Shown: piece after piece, positions 51,202 through 60,429 of the stretch
Layout of the letters: each line of letters opens with the position of its first letter
How positions within the stretch are numbered: position 1 is the first letter of the stretch
Assembly: GCA_018971625.1 (NCBI GenBank)
Contig: JAGXAJ010000014.1
Location: 1 to 64,000 of the forward strand
Length of the DNA: 64,000 nucleotides
Direction: 5' to 3'
Origin: Pseudomonadota bacterium
GTDB taxonomy: Bacteria; Pseudomonadota; Alphaproteobacteria; Rhizobiales; Xanthobacteraceae
Notes under the pieces: generated by a model
What the model saw: only the letters and a program-made list of their open reading frames with translations
Told to the model about the DNA's origin: nothing
Database searches by the model: none
Position numbers and translations under genes: made by a program

Positions 51202-51921
51202 TCACTTCGCGGCCGGCGTTGCCTTGCCCGGAAGCGAGAGATCTCCCGATCCGATCTTGAAGACGTCGCTGACGCAAAGCAGCGGCGCATGCAGATTGCC
51301 ATTGACCTTGAGCGCCGTGGTCACGCCGTCGAACTGCACGTTCTCGGCAATATCCTTGCTGTCGAAAGGAACGGTGACGCGGACCGTCTTTGCTTCGAAG
51401 TGCGGCTTGTAGCCGGGACTGTCGATCAGAATCGGCGCGCCGGGCCAGGTCTTCGGAAGCCTCGGGTGGGTGCCGGCCTCGATGTCCTTGACCTTCAGCG
51501 CGGCAGGACCGCAGTCCGGATCCTTTGTCAGAACGACCCAATGGAAGTGCCATTTGGAGCCGTCGTTCTCGAACAATGGCTCGTCGTTAAAGTCGGGGTG
51601 AGCAGTTACGGCGGCCGCAAGAATTCCAGCGCCTTTCTCGAATCCAACTGCTTCCGGATCGATCTTGGTGGGCCATACATAGGCGTAGACGCTTGAGCCT
51701 GCGAACTTTCCTGTCTTCGCCGGCTTGTCCGACCCGGCTTCGCCCCGCGTCGTCATGATGAATGTAACCAGATTGCCCTTGGTCTCGGCGCGCGCTTGCA
51801 GGATGTCAAAGGAAGCCTTGACCTTTTCATTGGCAGCAGCGGTTATGTCATGGGCATCGGCATGCCCTGCAGCCAGCATCGCCATGAAGGCACTTGTCGC
51901 GAAAATGGACCCGTATTTCAT
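51202..51921 (-). CDS. Exported hypothetical protein under divergent MarR control
   Basis: The 239-residue protein starts with a signal peptide (FATSAFMAMLAAGHADAHDI). The mature part is beta-rich: LVTFIMTTRGEAGSDKP, SSVYAYVWPTKIDPEAVGF, KWHFHWVVLTKDPDCGPAAL, TVRVTVPFDSKDIAENVQFD. Like its operon partner DUF4399 it has a conserved-looking HFH element and may bind metal or a small ligand in the periplasm. It is divergent from the MarR gene across a palindromic 62-base site. Family not recognised. Confidence 0.68.
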   Translation of the reverse strand: MKYGSIFATSAFMAMLAAGHADAHDITAAANEKVKASFDILQARAETKGNLVTFIMTTRGEAGSDKPAKTGKFAGSSVYAYVWPTKIDPEAVGFEKGAGILAAAVTAHPDFNDEPLFENDGSKWHFHWVVLTKDPDCGPAALKVKDIEAGTHPRLPKTWPGAPILIDSPGYKPHFEAKTVRVTVPFDSKDIAENVQFDGVTTALKVNGNLHAPLLCVSDVFKIGSGDLSLPGKATPAAK

Positions 51922-51943
51922 CTATTTGCCTCTTGCCTTGATG

Positions 51944-52005
51944 TGATATCGACTCGATACTATCCTCGCGGAAGACTGTCAACGATTAATAGCGAGTCGA
52001 TATCA
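51944..52005. promoter_or_regulatory. Palindromic MarR-type operator pair
   Basis: TGATATCGACTCG (51944-51956) and its exact complement CGAGTCGATATCA (51993-52005) face each other. Within them, TATCGACTCGATA (51947-51959) is itself a 6-1-6 palindrome and TAGCGAGTCGATA (51990-52002) a one-mismatch version. Both lie between the divergent starts; the right site ends one base before the MarR ATG. This is the expected layout of an autorepressing MarR operator; binding is inference. Confidence 0.72.
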
Positions 52006-52006
52006 T

Positions 52007-52570
52007 ATGGACATCCGAGCCGTGGAGGCTGCTCGACTGGTCGACCGTCTCGGAAGACTGGTCCGTTCCGGAGAGTCCCGTCAGGGGATCAACCCGGCAC
52101 AGTGGGAGGCGCTGCGCTTTTTGGCGCGCGCCAATCGCTTCTCGCGAACACCGGCGGCGCTCGCGGACTACCTGGTGTCGACCCGTGGTACGGTCTCTCA
52201 GACTTTGATTGCCCTTGAGAGCAAAGGGCTGGTGCTGCGGCGGCAGAGTTCTCGTGACGGAAGATCCGTAGAGCTGGAGTTGACGCCGGCGGGGCTGGAG
52301 ATGCTGGAAGACGACCCCTTGATCGAGCTGGCTCGCGACCTCGGAAAGGGCAGCAGCGACGACGGGTTGACCTCAACAGTCGAGGTCTTGCGCGACGCCT
52401 TGCGCCGGGCGCTGCAGCGCAACGGCAGTCGTCCGTTTGGAGTTTGTCAGAACTGCAGATATTTCCGCAAGAACGCTTCGGGGCGTGGTAAGCATCATTG
52501 CGCGCTAATCGATGAACCTTTGAGCGAAAGAGAAAGCGACCTCATCTGCAGCGAGCAGCAGCCGGCCTGA
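52007..52570 (+). CDS. MarR-family regulator with C-terminal cysteine cluster
   Basis: The 187-residue protein has a MarR winged helix (~20-105): NPAQWEALRFLARANRFSRT, LADYLVSTRGTVSQTLIALE and LVLRRQSSRDGRSVELELTP, the wing. After residue ~145 it carries a Cys-rich tail CQNCRYF...HHCALIDEPLSERESDLIC, four cysteines spaced 2-14-16, not usual in MarR proteins, which could hold Zn or a Fe-S cluster and make the regulator redox- or metal-responsive. It probably controls the divergent pair of exported proteins and itself through the operator directly upstream. No Shine-Dalgarno is visible because the operator occupies that place. Confidence 0.85.
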   Translation: MDIRAVEAARLVDRLGRLVRSGESRQGINPAQWEALRFLARANRFSRTPAALADYLVSTRGTVSQTLIALESKGLVLRRQSSRDGRSVELELTPAGLEMLEDDPLIELARDLGKGSSDDGLTSTVEVLRDALRRALQRNGSRPFGVCQNCRYFRKNASGRGKHHCALIDEPLSERESDLICSEQQPA

Positions 52571-52966
52571 TTACCCCAAAATGAGGCGACCTTTTACTAC
52601 TACTCAGAGTTGTCCAATTCTCAGTTCCGAATATCGCGTCATTCCTGGTCAGCGGGCGGATTTCATTCATTTCGAAATCCGAGCAGGCCTTCTGGCGAGC
52701 GCCTAAGAAGTGGCATATTCGATACAAAAATTCTGCAGATATCTACTTAGTTACCGTTTTCCCGTAGTTTCACGGAGCTGCGGTAGGATTATTTTTAATC
52801 TGATTGCTCAAAATTAAATCAGGCGTAGGCGTGCCGCGTCGCGATTGCCTGGAGTTCAAGCAGCGGTGAGGTCTCGCGCAGTTCGCGTCCGGTCACGGTC
52901 AAGCTCTCAAAGTTGATCTCAATCCCGTTGTTCAACCTTTGCTAGATGGAATCATTCGAGGATAAA
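52571..52966. other. AT-rich intergenic region before the chemoreceptor
   Basis: No gene is supported in this 396-base gap. The part 52770-52830 (TAGGATTATTTTTAATCTGA, CTCAAAATTAAATCAGG) is AT-rich and suggests promoter DNA. ATTTTTAATCTGATTGCTCAAAATTAAAT has a weak inverted repeat (ATTTTTAAT / ATTAAAT). Confidence 0.4.
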
Positions 52967-55063
52967 ATGAAAGCGAAAATCAGCGTAGTACTACCAGCGG
53001 TTGTGTCAGTTTTGAGCTTGATGGGCGCCATATCCGCCGGCATTGCGGCTCACCAGGCATACCGGCAGCGGCAGGATTCCGAAGCTTTCCTCAACGTGAA
53101 CCACGTCTCAGAGCTGTTGCTGCAAAGTGCCGGACAATGGGCGGTCGAACGTGGGCTGACGAATGCGCCTTTGAAGTCGCCGGATCCGCTGCCCATCGAG
53201 CTTCGCGGAAAGGTTGAAAACGCACGGCGAATTGCGGACCAGTCATTCACCGAAGCAGCCGGGCGGTTGCACGCCATCCCGGAGATGAAGCCCGCAGAAG
53301 CTCAGATCAGCGAGGCGGAAGCCGCTTTCCAGGCGTTCCTCGGCTTTCGGAGCCGGCTCGATCAAAACCTTCCCAAGCATGGTTCCGAGCGAGAACCCGC
53401 AGTGGTTGAAGGCTTCTCACCGTCAATCACCAAGCTGATCGACGTTTCCGGCAATTCGCTGCGGCTTACCCTGGAGACGGTTACACGTGCGCCGACCGCG
53501 GCTCTTGGTCAATTGGTCAGTCTGCGCAACCTGACAGCGCAGATGGCAGAGAACGCCGGAAGAGAGCGGGCCTTGCTCGGAGGAATCATTGGTTCACAAA
53601 CCAAGATCAGTACCGCCGGCGTCCAGACCATTGCCGGATATCGCGGGAAAGTAGACCTCGCCTGGGACACCATCTCACCGATCCGCAAGCGCGCGGATTT
53701 GCCGAAAAAAATCGCCGACGCGATCGCGGGCGTCGAAAAGGATTATTTCCAGGTCTATGGCGAAACGCGTGATGCCGTGCTCGCGGCGGGCGAGACGGCA
53801 GAGTACAAGATCAGCGGCAACGAATACGTTGCGCGCGCGACCACCGCGATCAACTCGATTCTTCGGCTCGCGGATGCCGTGGGCGAGGCGGCCGATCAGG
53901 AGGCCACCAACGAAGCTTCGAACAGCAGCTCTCACCTGATCGTCGCCAGTTCGATACTGCTCGCCTGTCTCGGTCTGGCGCTGTTCAGCTTCTGGGTCGT
54001 GATCGCGCGAATCGTGCGGCCGTTGTCAGCGCTGACCGGGGCGATGGGTGAACTTGCCAAGGGCAATTTCGAAGTGGTGCTGCCTGGATTGGACCGCAGC
54101 GACGAAATCGGTGACATGGCGCGGGCGGTCGGGACCTTCAAGGTCAAGAGCGAGGAGAAAGCCCGCGAAGAAGCGGACGCCAAAATGAAACAGGATCGCA
54201 TCGCCGCCGAGCAGCGCAAGGCGGACATGCAAAAGCTGGCCGATAATTTCGAGACGGCCGTCGGCGAAGTGATCCAAACGGTGTCGTCGGCTGCGACCGA
54301 ACTCGAAGCTTCGGCGACCTCGTTGACCCAAACAGCGGAGCGGACGCAACGGCTCACCAACGTCGTAGCCTCGGCTTCGGAGGAAGCGACAGTCAATGTG
54401 CAATCCGTGGCTTCAGCCAGCGAGGAGCTGGCTGCTTCGGTAAATGAAATCAGCAGGCAGGTCCAAGAGGCCTCGAGCATCGCGGGCGACGCGGTACAAA
54501 AGGCGCAAAGTGCCGACCGCCGGATCACTTCGCTGTCTCAAGCATCTTCAAAGATCGGCGACGTGATTGAGCTCATCAACACGATCGCCAGCCAGACAAA
54601 TCTCCTGGCGCTCAACGCGACCATCGAGGCCGCCCGCGCTGGCGAGGCCGGCCGCGGCTTCGCCGTGGTGGCGGCCGAAGTGAAGGCTTTGGCCGAGCAG
54701 ACCGCGAAGGCAACCGCCGAAATCGGCCAGCAGGTCACGAGCATTCAGTCCGCAACGGGCGAATCGGTGGCCAACATGAAGGAAATCGGCCTCGTCATCG
54801 GCAGGATTGCGGAAATCTCGGCGACGATCGCCGCGGCAGTCGAGCAGCAAGCCGCCGCGACGCAGGAGATATCGCGCAACGTTCAGCAGGCCGCCAGCGG
54901 AACGTCGGAAGTCGCTTCCAATATCACCGAGGTGAGCAGCGGAGCGTCCGAAACCGGTAGTGCTACGACCCAGGTCCTGGGCGCGGCGAAATCCCTGGCC
55001 GGCGATACCGATCGTCTGAAGCGTGAGGTAGCGAGGTTCCTGGAGACTGTCCGGGCCGCCTAG
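52967..55063 (+). CDS. Methyl-accepting chemotaxis protein with NIT-like sensor
   Basis: The ~698-residue receptor has an N-terminal membrane helix ([19 protein letters not shown]), a periplasmic helical sensor (~45-330), a second helix ([22 protein letters not shown]), a HAMP domain ([20 protein letters not shown]) and an MCP signalling domain with the hairpin tip [25 protein letters not shown]. The sensor has [13 protein letters not shown] and [15 protein letters not shown], the paired R-x-E-R/E-R-x patterns of the nitrate/nitrite-sensing NIT domain. ATG 52967 is chosen for its GAGGA; an ATG 21 bases upstream has none. No CheR/CheB pentapeptide is obvious at the end. Confidence 0.92.
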   Translation: MKAKISVVLPAVVSVLSLMGAISAGIAAHQAYRQRQDSEAFLNVNHVSELLLQSAGQWAVERGLTNAPLKSPDPLPIELRGKVENARRIADQSFTEAAGRLHAIPEMKPAEAQISEAEAAFQAFLGFRSRLDQNLPKHGSEREPAVVEGFSPSITKLIDVSGNSLRLTLETVTRAPTAALGQLVSLRNLTAQMAENAGRERALLGGIIGSQTKISTAGVQTIAGYRGKVDLAWDTISPIRKRADLPKKIADAIAGVEKDYFQVYGETRDAVLAAGETAEYKISGNEYVARATTAINSILRLADAVGEAADQEATNEASNSSSHLIVASSILLACLGLALFSFWVVIARIVRPLSALTGAMGELAKGNFEVVLPGLDRSDEIGDMARAVGTFKVKSEEKAREEADAKMKQDRIAAEQRKADMQKLADNFETAVGEVIQTVSSAATELEASATSLTQTAERTQRLTNVVASASEEATVNVQSVASASEELAASVNEISRQVQEASSIAGDAVQKAQSADRRITSLSQASSKIGDVIELINTIASQTNLLALNATIEAARAGEAGRGFAVVAAEVKALAEQTAKATAEIGQQVTSIQSATGESVANMKEIGLVIGRIAEISATIAAAVEQQAAATQEISRNVQQAASGTSEVASNITEVSSGASETGSATTQVLGAAKSLAGDTDRLKREVARFLETVRAA

Positions 55064-55073
55064 CGATAAATGA

Positions 55074-55104
55074 ATGCCGGGTGAAGCATTATTTCGCCCG
55101 GCAT
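55074..55104 (+). terminator. Hairpin after the chemoreceptor gene
   Basis: ATGCCGGG and CCCGGCAT form an eight-pair stem around a 15-base loop, starting 11 bases after the stop. No long T run follows, so termination may be partial. Confidence 0.6.
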
Positions 55105-55139
55105 CTTCGCACTGGTTCGCTATCGTTAACTCTTTCCCT

Positions 55140-55258
55140 CCTCGGAGCGTAGACGGACCGGCTCGGGGATACCCTCCGGGAGGTTATCCCCGGACCTGAT
55201 TTCCCCATTTCAAGCGTCAGTTCTGCCAATGCGGCCCCCGCCCGGTGCCGCCTTTTTG
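55140..55258 (+). ncRNA. Candidate structured RNA or leader (speculative)
   Basis: A strong hairpin at 55165-55191 (GGGGATACCCTCC against GGAGGTTATCCCC) is followed by a second stem GCGGC...GCCGC (55231-55251) and a run of five T, which looks like an intrinsic terminator. It lies 109 bases before the FIST gene start. It could be a small RNA or a 5' leader attenuator; the sequence does not match a riboswitch class that I know. Confidence 0.25.
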
Positions 55259-55366
55259 CGTTTCGTTAGCTATCATTTGTAACCTGACATTTTGTGTTGC
55301 CCGGTAGGCTGGTTGTCCACAACAGACGCTACTCGTTCCCGGAAGTAGCGCGATGGGGGACATCAA

Positions 55367-56521
55367 ATGCAACTACAAAGATTTTCTTTGGCGCGCTCCG
55401 ACTTGAGCAAATTGAAGGTTTGCGCTGCTCGACCGGCGACTGAGCTGGTCCTGTACTTTGGCTCTCGCGCCGGCATTACGTCGGAAAAGCCTTTTGCCAG
55501 GCTTAAAACCGCGTTTCCGAATGCGACCATCGTTGGCTGCAGCACCGGCGGACAAATTCGAGACGACGAACTGATTGATGACGATATCGAAGTTGTCGCG
55601 ATGTCGTTCGAAAACACCAGGATTGGCCTCGCGAGCGAGGTGCTCGCCTCTGTTGAAGAATCCCGGCAGTGCGGATGCCGTATCGGCGAAAGGCTCAAGA
55701 GCGCGGACCTGGCGGGAATCCTGGTTCTTGCCGACGGCCTGAATGTGAACGGCGGCGATCTCGTCGCCGGCATCACGAGCGTCGTCGGACCGGAGATCCC
55801 GCTGATCGGCGGCCTTGCGGGGGACGGCTCGGATTTCGTGGAAACGCTCGTCGGGGCGGATGGCGCGCCACAAACCAAGCTGGTGGCCGCCATCGGCTTC
55901 TATGGAAATGCCGTGCGTTTTGGACACGGTAGCGCCGGCGGCTGGGATGTATTCGGCTCCTGGCGCACGATCACCCATTCGCGGAAAAACGTGCTCTTTC
56001 AGCTGGACGGCGAGCCCGCCCTCGACCTGTATGAACGCTATCTCGGCGATGAAGCGAAAAGTCTGCCTGGCACAGGCCTCAGGTTTCCGCTTGAGGTGAT
56101 GGATCCCGAGAACCCCGACCGCAAGATCATTCGCACAATATTGTCAATCGACCGAGATCAGCGATCGCTGACGTTCGCCGGCGACGTTCCGGAGGGTTGG
56201 CAGGCGCGCCTTATGCGCGGCGTTTTTGATCACCTGGTTTTAGGGGCCAAGGATGCAGCCCGGCAGGCCAAACGCGGCACTGTCGAGAGCTTCAATGGAG
56301 GACGGCTCGCTTTGCTCGTCAGTTGTATCGGCCGACGCGTATTGATGGGGCAGCGCATTTCCGAAGAGATCGAAGCAGCGCTGACCGAACTGGGGGAGGA
56401 TTTCGCTCCGTTCGGGTTCTACTCCTACGGTGAGATTGCGCCGCAAGCCGATTCAAGAACTTGCGAACTGCACAATCAAACGATGACCATAACCACGATT
56501 GCCGAGACAGCGGCCGTGTGA
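55367..56521 (+). CDS. FIST-domain signal transduction protein
   Basis: The 384-residue protein has FIST N (ATELVLYFGSRAGI, ARLKTAFPNATIVGCSTGGQI, GILVLADGLNVNGGDLVAGI, IPLIGGLAGDGSDF) and FIST C (GEPALDLYERYLGDEAKSLP, LALLVSCIGRRVLMGQRI, GFYSYGEIAP) domains. FIST proteins are thought to be intracellular sensors for small ligands such as amino acids and usually sit with chemoreceptors, histidine kinases or GGDEF proteins. Here the cyclase/PDE-type gene begins about nine bases after the stop, so the two should be one operon, with the chemoreceptor upstream. Confidence 0.92.
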   Translation: MQLQRFSLARSDLSKLKVCAARPATELVLYFGSRAGITSEKPFARLKTAFPNATIVGCSTGGQIRDDELIDDDIEVVAMSFENTRIGLASEVLASVEESRQCGCRIGERLKSADLAGILVLADGLNVNGGDLVAGITSVVGPEIPLIGGLAGDGSDFVETLVGADGAPQTKLVAAIGFYGNAVRFGHGSAGGWDVFGSWRTITHSRKNVLFQLDGEPALDLYERYLGDEAKSLPGTGLRFPLEVMDPENPDRKIIRTILSIDRDQRSLTFAGDVPEGWQARLMRGVFDHLVLGAKDAARQAKRGTVESFNGGRLALLVSCIGRRVLMGQRISEEIEAALTELGEDFAPFGFYSYGEIAPQADSRTCELHNQTMTITTIAETAAV

Positions 56522-56530
56522 TTGCGATAT

Positions 56531-58813
56531 ATGCGCAAGTTGTTCGAAAGGCAGTTGGCGAAGGCAACCGGCCCCTCGGGGGAGCTGGACATCAATGTTC
56601 TCGCCAACCTCGTGACCTCGGCCTACGACGAGGCCGAACGAGATCGCCAACGAACCGATCGCGCCATATCGCTGATGATCGAGGAAGTGCACCAAACCAA
56701 TGCGCGGCTGCTTGATGCCTTCACCATCGTCCCCGAAGGGCTCGTCCTGCTGAACGCCGAAGGCAAGTACGTCCTCTACAATCAGCGTTTTGTCGAGTTG
56801 TACGATCCGATGCGCGACACGATCCGGGTCGGCGCCGACTTTTCCGATACAATTCGTGCGGCTCTTCGCCGAAATTATTATCCAGACGCCGCAGGACAGG
56901 AAGGGGCATGGCTCGCAGAGCGGCTATCCCGCCCGCGAAAGGAACACTACCGCACCGAACAGCGCATCAGCGGAGATCGATGGCTGCGCGTTGACGAACG
57001 AAGCACCGCTGACGGCGGAAGCATCGGAATTCACGTCGATATCACCGATTTGAAGCACCGCGAAGAATCGCTCAAGGAGCGCTCCGAACAGCTCACCGAA
57101 GCCCAGCGGATGGGGAAAATCGGAGACTGGGCCTACGAGCTCGGCGCGGCGCATGTTCGCTGGTCTGCGCAGGTATTCAAGCTGCTGGGTTTTGCGGCCG
57201 ACTCCTTCAGTCCGAAGCGGGAAGCCGTGATGTCGATGTATGTGGGTGATGGAGCCAAACGGGTGCTCCAGGCTCAAGCCGAGATTGTGCGGACACGCGG
57301 CGACAAGAGCGTCGACGTTCAAATCAGGAAATCGGACGGGTCCATCGGCGAGTTCGTCGTGACCAGCAAGCTCATGCTCGGCCGGAACGATCGGATCATC
57401 GGCTTTTCCGGGACAATTCAGGATATCTCCGAACGCAAGGCCGCCGAGCGAGCTCTTGAGAGTCTGGCCTATTACGACACGCTCACGGGGTTAGCCAACC
57501 GCGCACTGTTTCAGCACAAAGTAAGCGATGCCCTTGCCCGTTGCGCGGAATCCGGCGCTCAGATGGCACTTCTTCTGCTCGACCTCGATCGCTTCAAGGA
57601 GGTCAACGACACGCTTGGGCATGATTCCGGCGATGAGTTGCTTGCGACGATAGCCCGGCTGATTTCGCGTGTTTTGGGAGGGGACAATTTCGGCTTTCGC
57701 CTCGGCGGCGATGAGTTCGCCATTGCCGTCATGGACCCCACAGACCGCCAGTCCGTTGCGCGTATCGCAGCCGAAGTTATTGCGGCGCTTTCTGCTCCCA
57801 TAACGCTTGACCGCGGCGAAGTGAGAATTGGAGCCAGCATCGGGATTGCGGTGGCTCCGGACGATGGAGCGAATCTCGTAGATATTCTGCGTAGCGCCGA
57901 CGTCGCTCTCTACCGCGCAAAGGAGAATGGCAGAGGCTGTTTCAAATTCTTCGAGCCCGATATGAATGCATCGGTACAGAAGAAGATGGTGCTGTCGCGC
58001 GACTTGCGACTTGCAATCAGCACCAGCAAGGGTCTCAAGCTGTGGTATCAGCCGCAGGTAGATCTTGCAACGGAACGGGTCAACGGCTTCGAAGCCCATG
58101 TTCGCTGGGAACACCCGGATCTCGGTTACGTCTCGCCGAACGAATTCATGCCGGTTGCAAGAAACTCGCACCTGCTCCGCGATATCGGATTATGGAGCCT
58201 GCACGAAGCGGCGCGCCAGGCAAGGGCATGGATCGACGCCGGTGAGACGCCGCGGGAGATCGCCGTGAGCGTCTCCACAATGCAGATCTGTCATCGCGAT
58301 TTTGTGGATGACGTCGCGCTCGTCCTGAACAACGTGCATTTACCTCCTCAATATCTGTGCCTGGAAGTGACCGAAGGCCTGCTGATCGACAATGTCGTGG
58401 ATCGTATCCGTGCAGTTCTCCGGGAACTGAAGCGTCTGGGCGTGACGTTGCTACTCGACGATTTTGGCACCAAACATTCCTCCCTGAACTATCTGCTTCA
58501 ACTGCCGTTCGACAGAATCAAGATTGACCGGATATTCAAGGACGAGGCGTCAAATTCCCGCCGGGCGCAAAAGCTTCTTCGCGGCATCATTGCTGTTGGA
58601 CATGACCTCGGCATGAAGACGTCGGTAAAGGGTGTTGAGTCGATGGAGGAGATTGGCATTCTCAGGAAATTGGGATGCGACATGGTGCAAGGTGATGCTA
58701 TCCTGCCGCCATCACCAGCAGCAGAGTCTTTGTCCTACGCACATTCGGCTGCATCCGGACGCAATCGGGGGGCACGGTCGACCGATACCCGGCGGAAAGC
58801 GGGTCTTGGCTGA
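56531..58813 (+). CDS. PAS-GGDEF-EAL protein with degenerate EAL domain
   Basis: The ~760-residue cytoplasmic protein has an N-terminal helical part, two PAS-like domains (~60-170: LLDAFTIVPEGLVLLNAEGK; ~195-305: GDWAYELGAAHVRWSAQVFK), GGDEF (~310-470) and EAL (~490-745). The GGDEF site is intact (FRLGGDEFAI at ~392), so c-di-GMP synthesis is expected. The EAL domain has EAH for EAL (Glu521), the metal-binding Asn of V-N-x-S replaced by Ser (AVSVSTMQ), DDFGTKHSSL for DDFGTGYSSL, and Lys700 in VKGVES where active enzymes have the essential Glu of (A)EGVE. It is therefore probably not a phosphodiesterase but may bind c-di-GMP. ATG 56531 is preferred over a TTG at 56522. Confidence 0.9.
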   Translation: MRKLFERQLAKATGPSGELDINVLANLVTSAYDEAERDRQRTDRAISLMIEEVHQTNARLLDAFTIVPEGLVLLNAEGKYVLYNQRFVELYDPMRDTIRVGADFSDTIRAALRRNYYPDAAGQEGAWLAERLSRPRKEHYRTEQRISGDRWLRVDERSTADGGSIGIHVDITDLKHREESLKERSEQLTEAQRMGKIGDWAYELGAAHVRWSAQVFKLLGFAADSFSPKREAVMSMYVGDGAKRVLQAQAEIVRTRGDKSVDVQIRKSDGSIGEFVVTSKLMLGRNDRIIGFSGTIQDISERKAAERALESLAYYDTLTGLANRALFQHKVSDALARCAESGAQMALLLLDLDRFKEVNDTLGHDSGDELLATIARLISRVLGGDNFGFRLGGDEFAIAVMDPTDRQSVARIAAEVIAALSAPITLDRGEVRIGASIGIAVAPDDGANLVDILRSADVALYRAKENGRGCFKFFEPDMNASVQKKMVLSRDLRLAISTSKGLKLWYQPQVDLATERVNGFEAHVRWEHPDLGYVSPNEFMPVARNSHLLRDIGLWSLHEAARQARAWIDAGETPREIAVSVSTMQICHRDFVDDVALVLNNVHLPPQYLCLEVTEGLLIDNVVDRIRAVLRELKRLGVTLLLDDFGTKHSSLNYLLQLPFDRIKIDRIFKDEASNSRRAQKLLRGIIAVGHDLGMKTSVKGVESMEEIGILRKLGCDMVQGDAILPPSPAAESLSYAHSAASGRNRGARSTDTRRKAGLG

Positions 58814-59005
58814 GTTGCTGCGGTGTTTCGTGGCGGGTGTGCGCTGCGCTCAAGATCGGTCGCCGATCCCTACGGCGTCAGCCTGCGATAGGATTCTCAG
58901 AGCCTGAGGGGACGGCTCGCCTGGCGCATCTTCGCGAACTTACGCAGTTCCGTTTGACCGTTTTGACCTGGCAAGGCGCACGCCTCGATCCCTGCCCGGA
59001 CGGGT

Positions 59006-59893
59006 TCATACAAGCGAGGAAGCGACGCTCGCCAATATCCGATCTCCCTGGTCGACGGCAGCAACACTGCGCAGCCCATCAAGTGCCAGCTTGATCAGTT
59101 CATCGTCGGCTTGCGCAGAACAGACGGCATAGACCGGATAGAAAAAGCTGGGAGCTCCCGCGATGATGTGCAGCTTTCCCGCCGCGACGTATGGTGCCAC
59201 GACGCGCTGCCGGAAATAACCTGCTCCGCCGGCTTCGAGGATATAGGTCAGCGCCAGGGGACCGTGGCTGACGAACAGACCGGGATGATTGTCGATCGGA
59301 AAACTAAGCTCATGATGGTGGGCGAACTCGGATCCCCAGTCCACGTAGACGTAGCTGTCGGGGTCGATCTGCTTTGCATCCGGGTTGGTCGTAACCAGAA
59401 CCAGTTTTTCCTCCAGAAGCAACTCGACTCGCGCGCCTGGCCGGTACTGCGGGGCATACATCACCGCCACATCGAGCGCGCCCGTCGAAACCTGATCGGT
59501 CAGGCTGTCCGGCACCTCAAGCTGAACGCGAAGCGCGACATCGGGCGCAGAGCGACGCATCCAGTGAAGCCATTCGATGAGCCACGGACGCCACAAATTC
59601 AACTCGCCACCGAGGGTCAGAACCGCGCGGCGGCCTGCCGGCACGGCGACCTGATGCCGAGCTCGTTGCCACAACTGCACCAGCATTGGCGCGTAGCGCA
59701 GAAATTGCTCTCCGGCCCCGGTGAGCGATGCGCCGTTCTTGTTGCGGATAAACAAGGGACGGCCGAGTCGCTGTTCGAGCGTCCGAATACGGGCGCTGAC
59801 GGCCGTCTGGCTCAAATTGAGCTGTTCGGCGGCGCGCGCAAAACTGCGCGCTCTAACGATTTCCAGAAAGGTTCGCGCCAGCTCGACATCCAT
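59006..59893 (-). CDS. LysR-family transcriptional regulator
   Basis: The 295-residue protein has the LysR winged HTH (FLEIVRARSFARAAEQLNLS, QTAVSARIRTLEQRLGRPLF) and a type 2 periplasmic-binding-like effector domain (VLTLGGELNLWRPWLIEWLH, DVAVMYAPQYRPGARVELLL). It is not divergent from an obvious target: the region on the other side (59.9-60.4 kb) has no certain gene, the next being TimA-like. Its inducer is unknown. Confidence 0.9.
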   Translation of the reverse strand: MDVELARTFLEIVRARSFARAAEQLNLSQTAVSARIRTLEQRLGRPLFIRNKNGASLTGAGEQFLRYAPMLVQLWQRARHQVAVPAGRRAVLTLGGELNLWRPWLIEWLHWMRRSAPDVALRVQLEVPDSLTDQVSTGALDVAVMYAPQYRPGARVELLLEEKLVLVTTNPDAKQIDPDSYVYVDWGSEFAHHHELSFPIDNHPGLFVSHGPLALTYILEAGGAGYFRQRVVAPYVAAGKLHIIAGAPSFFYPVYAVCSAQADDELIKLALDGLRSVAAVDQGDRILASVASSLV

Positions 59894-60068
59894 GCAGCAC
59901 CTCCAAACAGTCTATATAGCACTTTTATTGTAGTAAAGAAGCTATTAAATTCGTTTGCTTGCTTCTAATCGGCAAGCAAGGATTGAGCGACGGCCGTGGA
60001 GAGCTAATGCCAGACCTCGGGGAAAAATGCGAATTCCGGGGGCCGCGGCCGGTCGGATTGATATAGCA

Positions 60069-60422
60069 ATGACCAGGCGAACTACCGATTTCGCTGGCAC
60101 GGATGTTCTGGGCTTGGCCTCGGAACGGGCCGCGGCGAGAGAACCTTTGGTGCCGAGCACCGTTGTTGAAGCGCGGGGCCCCGCCTCGGCGCGCGTCACC
60201 GCCAAGACCATCTTCGACGGAGAGGAAATAGAAATAGTCTTGCGCGGTCGGGTTCGCGGAGGATCTGCCAGGTCGACCATCGCTCCGGTGGCAATCGAAA
60301 CGCTCGAAACCGAAAACCCGCAAATCGTCGACGTCGATCTTGGCAGCACGGCCGTACAGCGGAATGTCAGCGCCGGCCAGCGACTGGATCGCCGTCTGTT
60401 TCCGCGCCAACAAGCGTCTTGA
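60069..60422 (+). CDS. Doubtful ORF upstream of the TimA-like gene
   Basis: The 117-codon frame reads TDFAGTDVLGLASERAAARE and TIFDGEEIEIVLRGRVRGG, ending seven bases before the TimA-like start. The opposite strand is also open (59925-60413). Neither translation matches a family, and no Shine-Dalgarno precedes the ATG. The close spacing to the next gene is the only support. The rest of the 59894-60429 gap holds an AT-rich start (TTATTGTAGTAAAGAAGC at 59928) fit for a promoter. Confidence 0.3.
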   Translation: MTRRTTDFAGTDVLGLASERAAAREPLVPSTVVEARGPASARVTAKTIFDGEEIEIVLRGRVRGGSARSTIAPVAIETLETENPQIVDVDLGSTAVQRNVSAGQRLDRRLFPRQQAS

Positions 60423-60429
60423 GGCTGCG

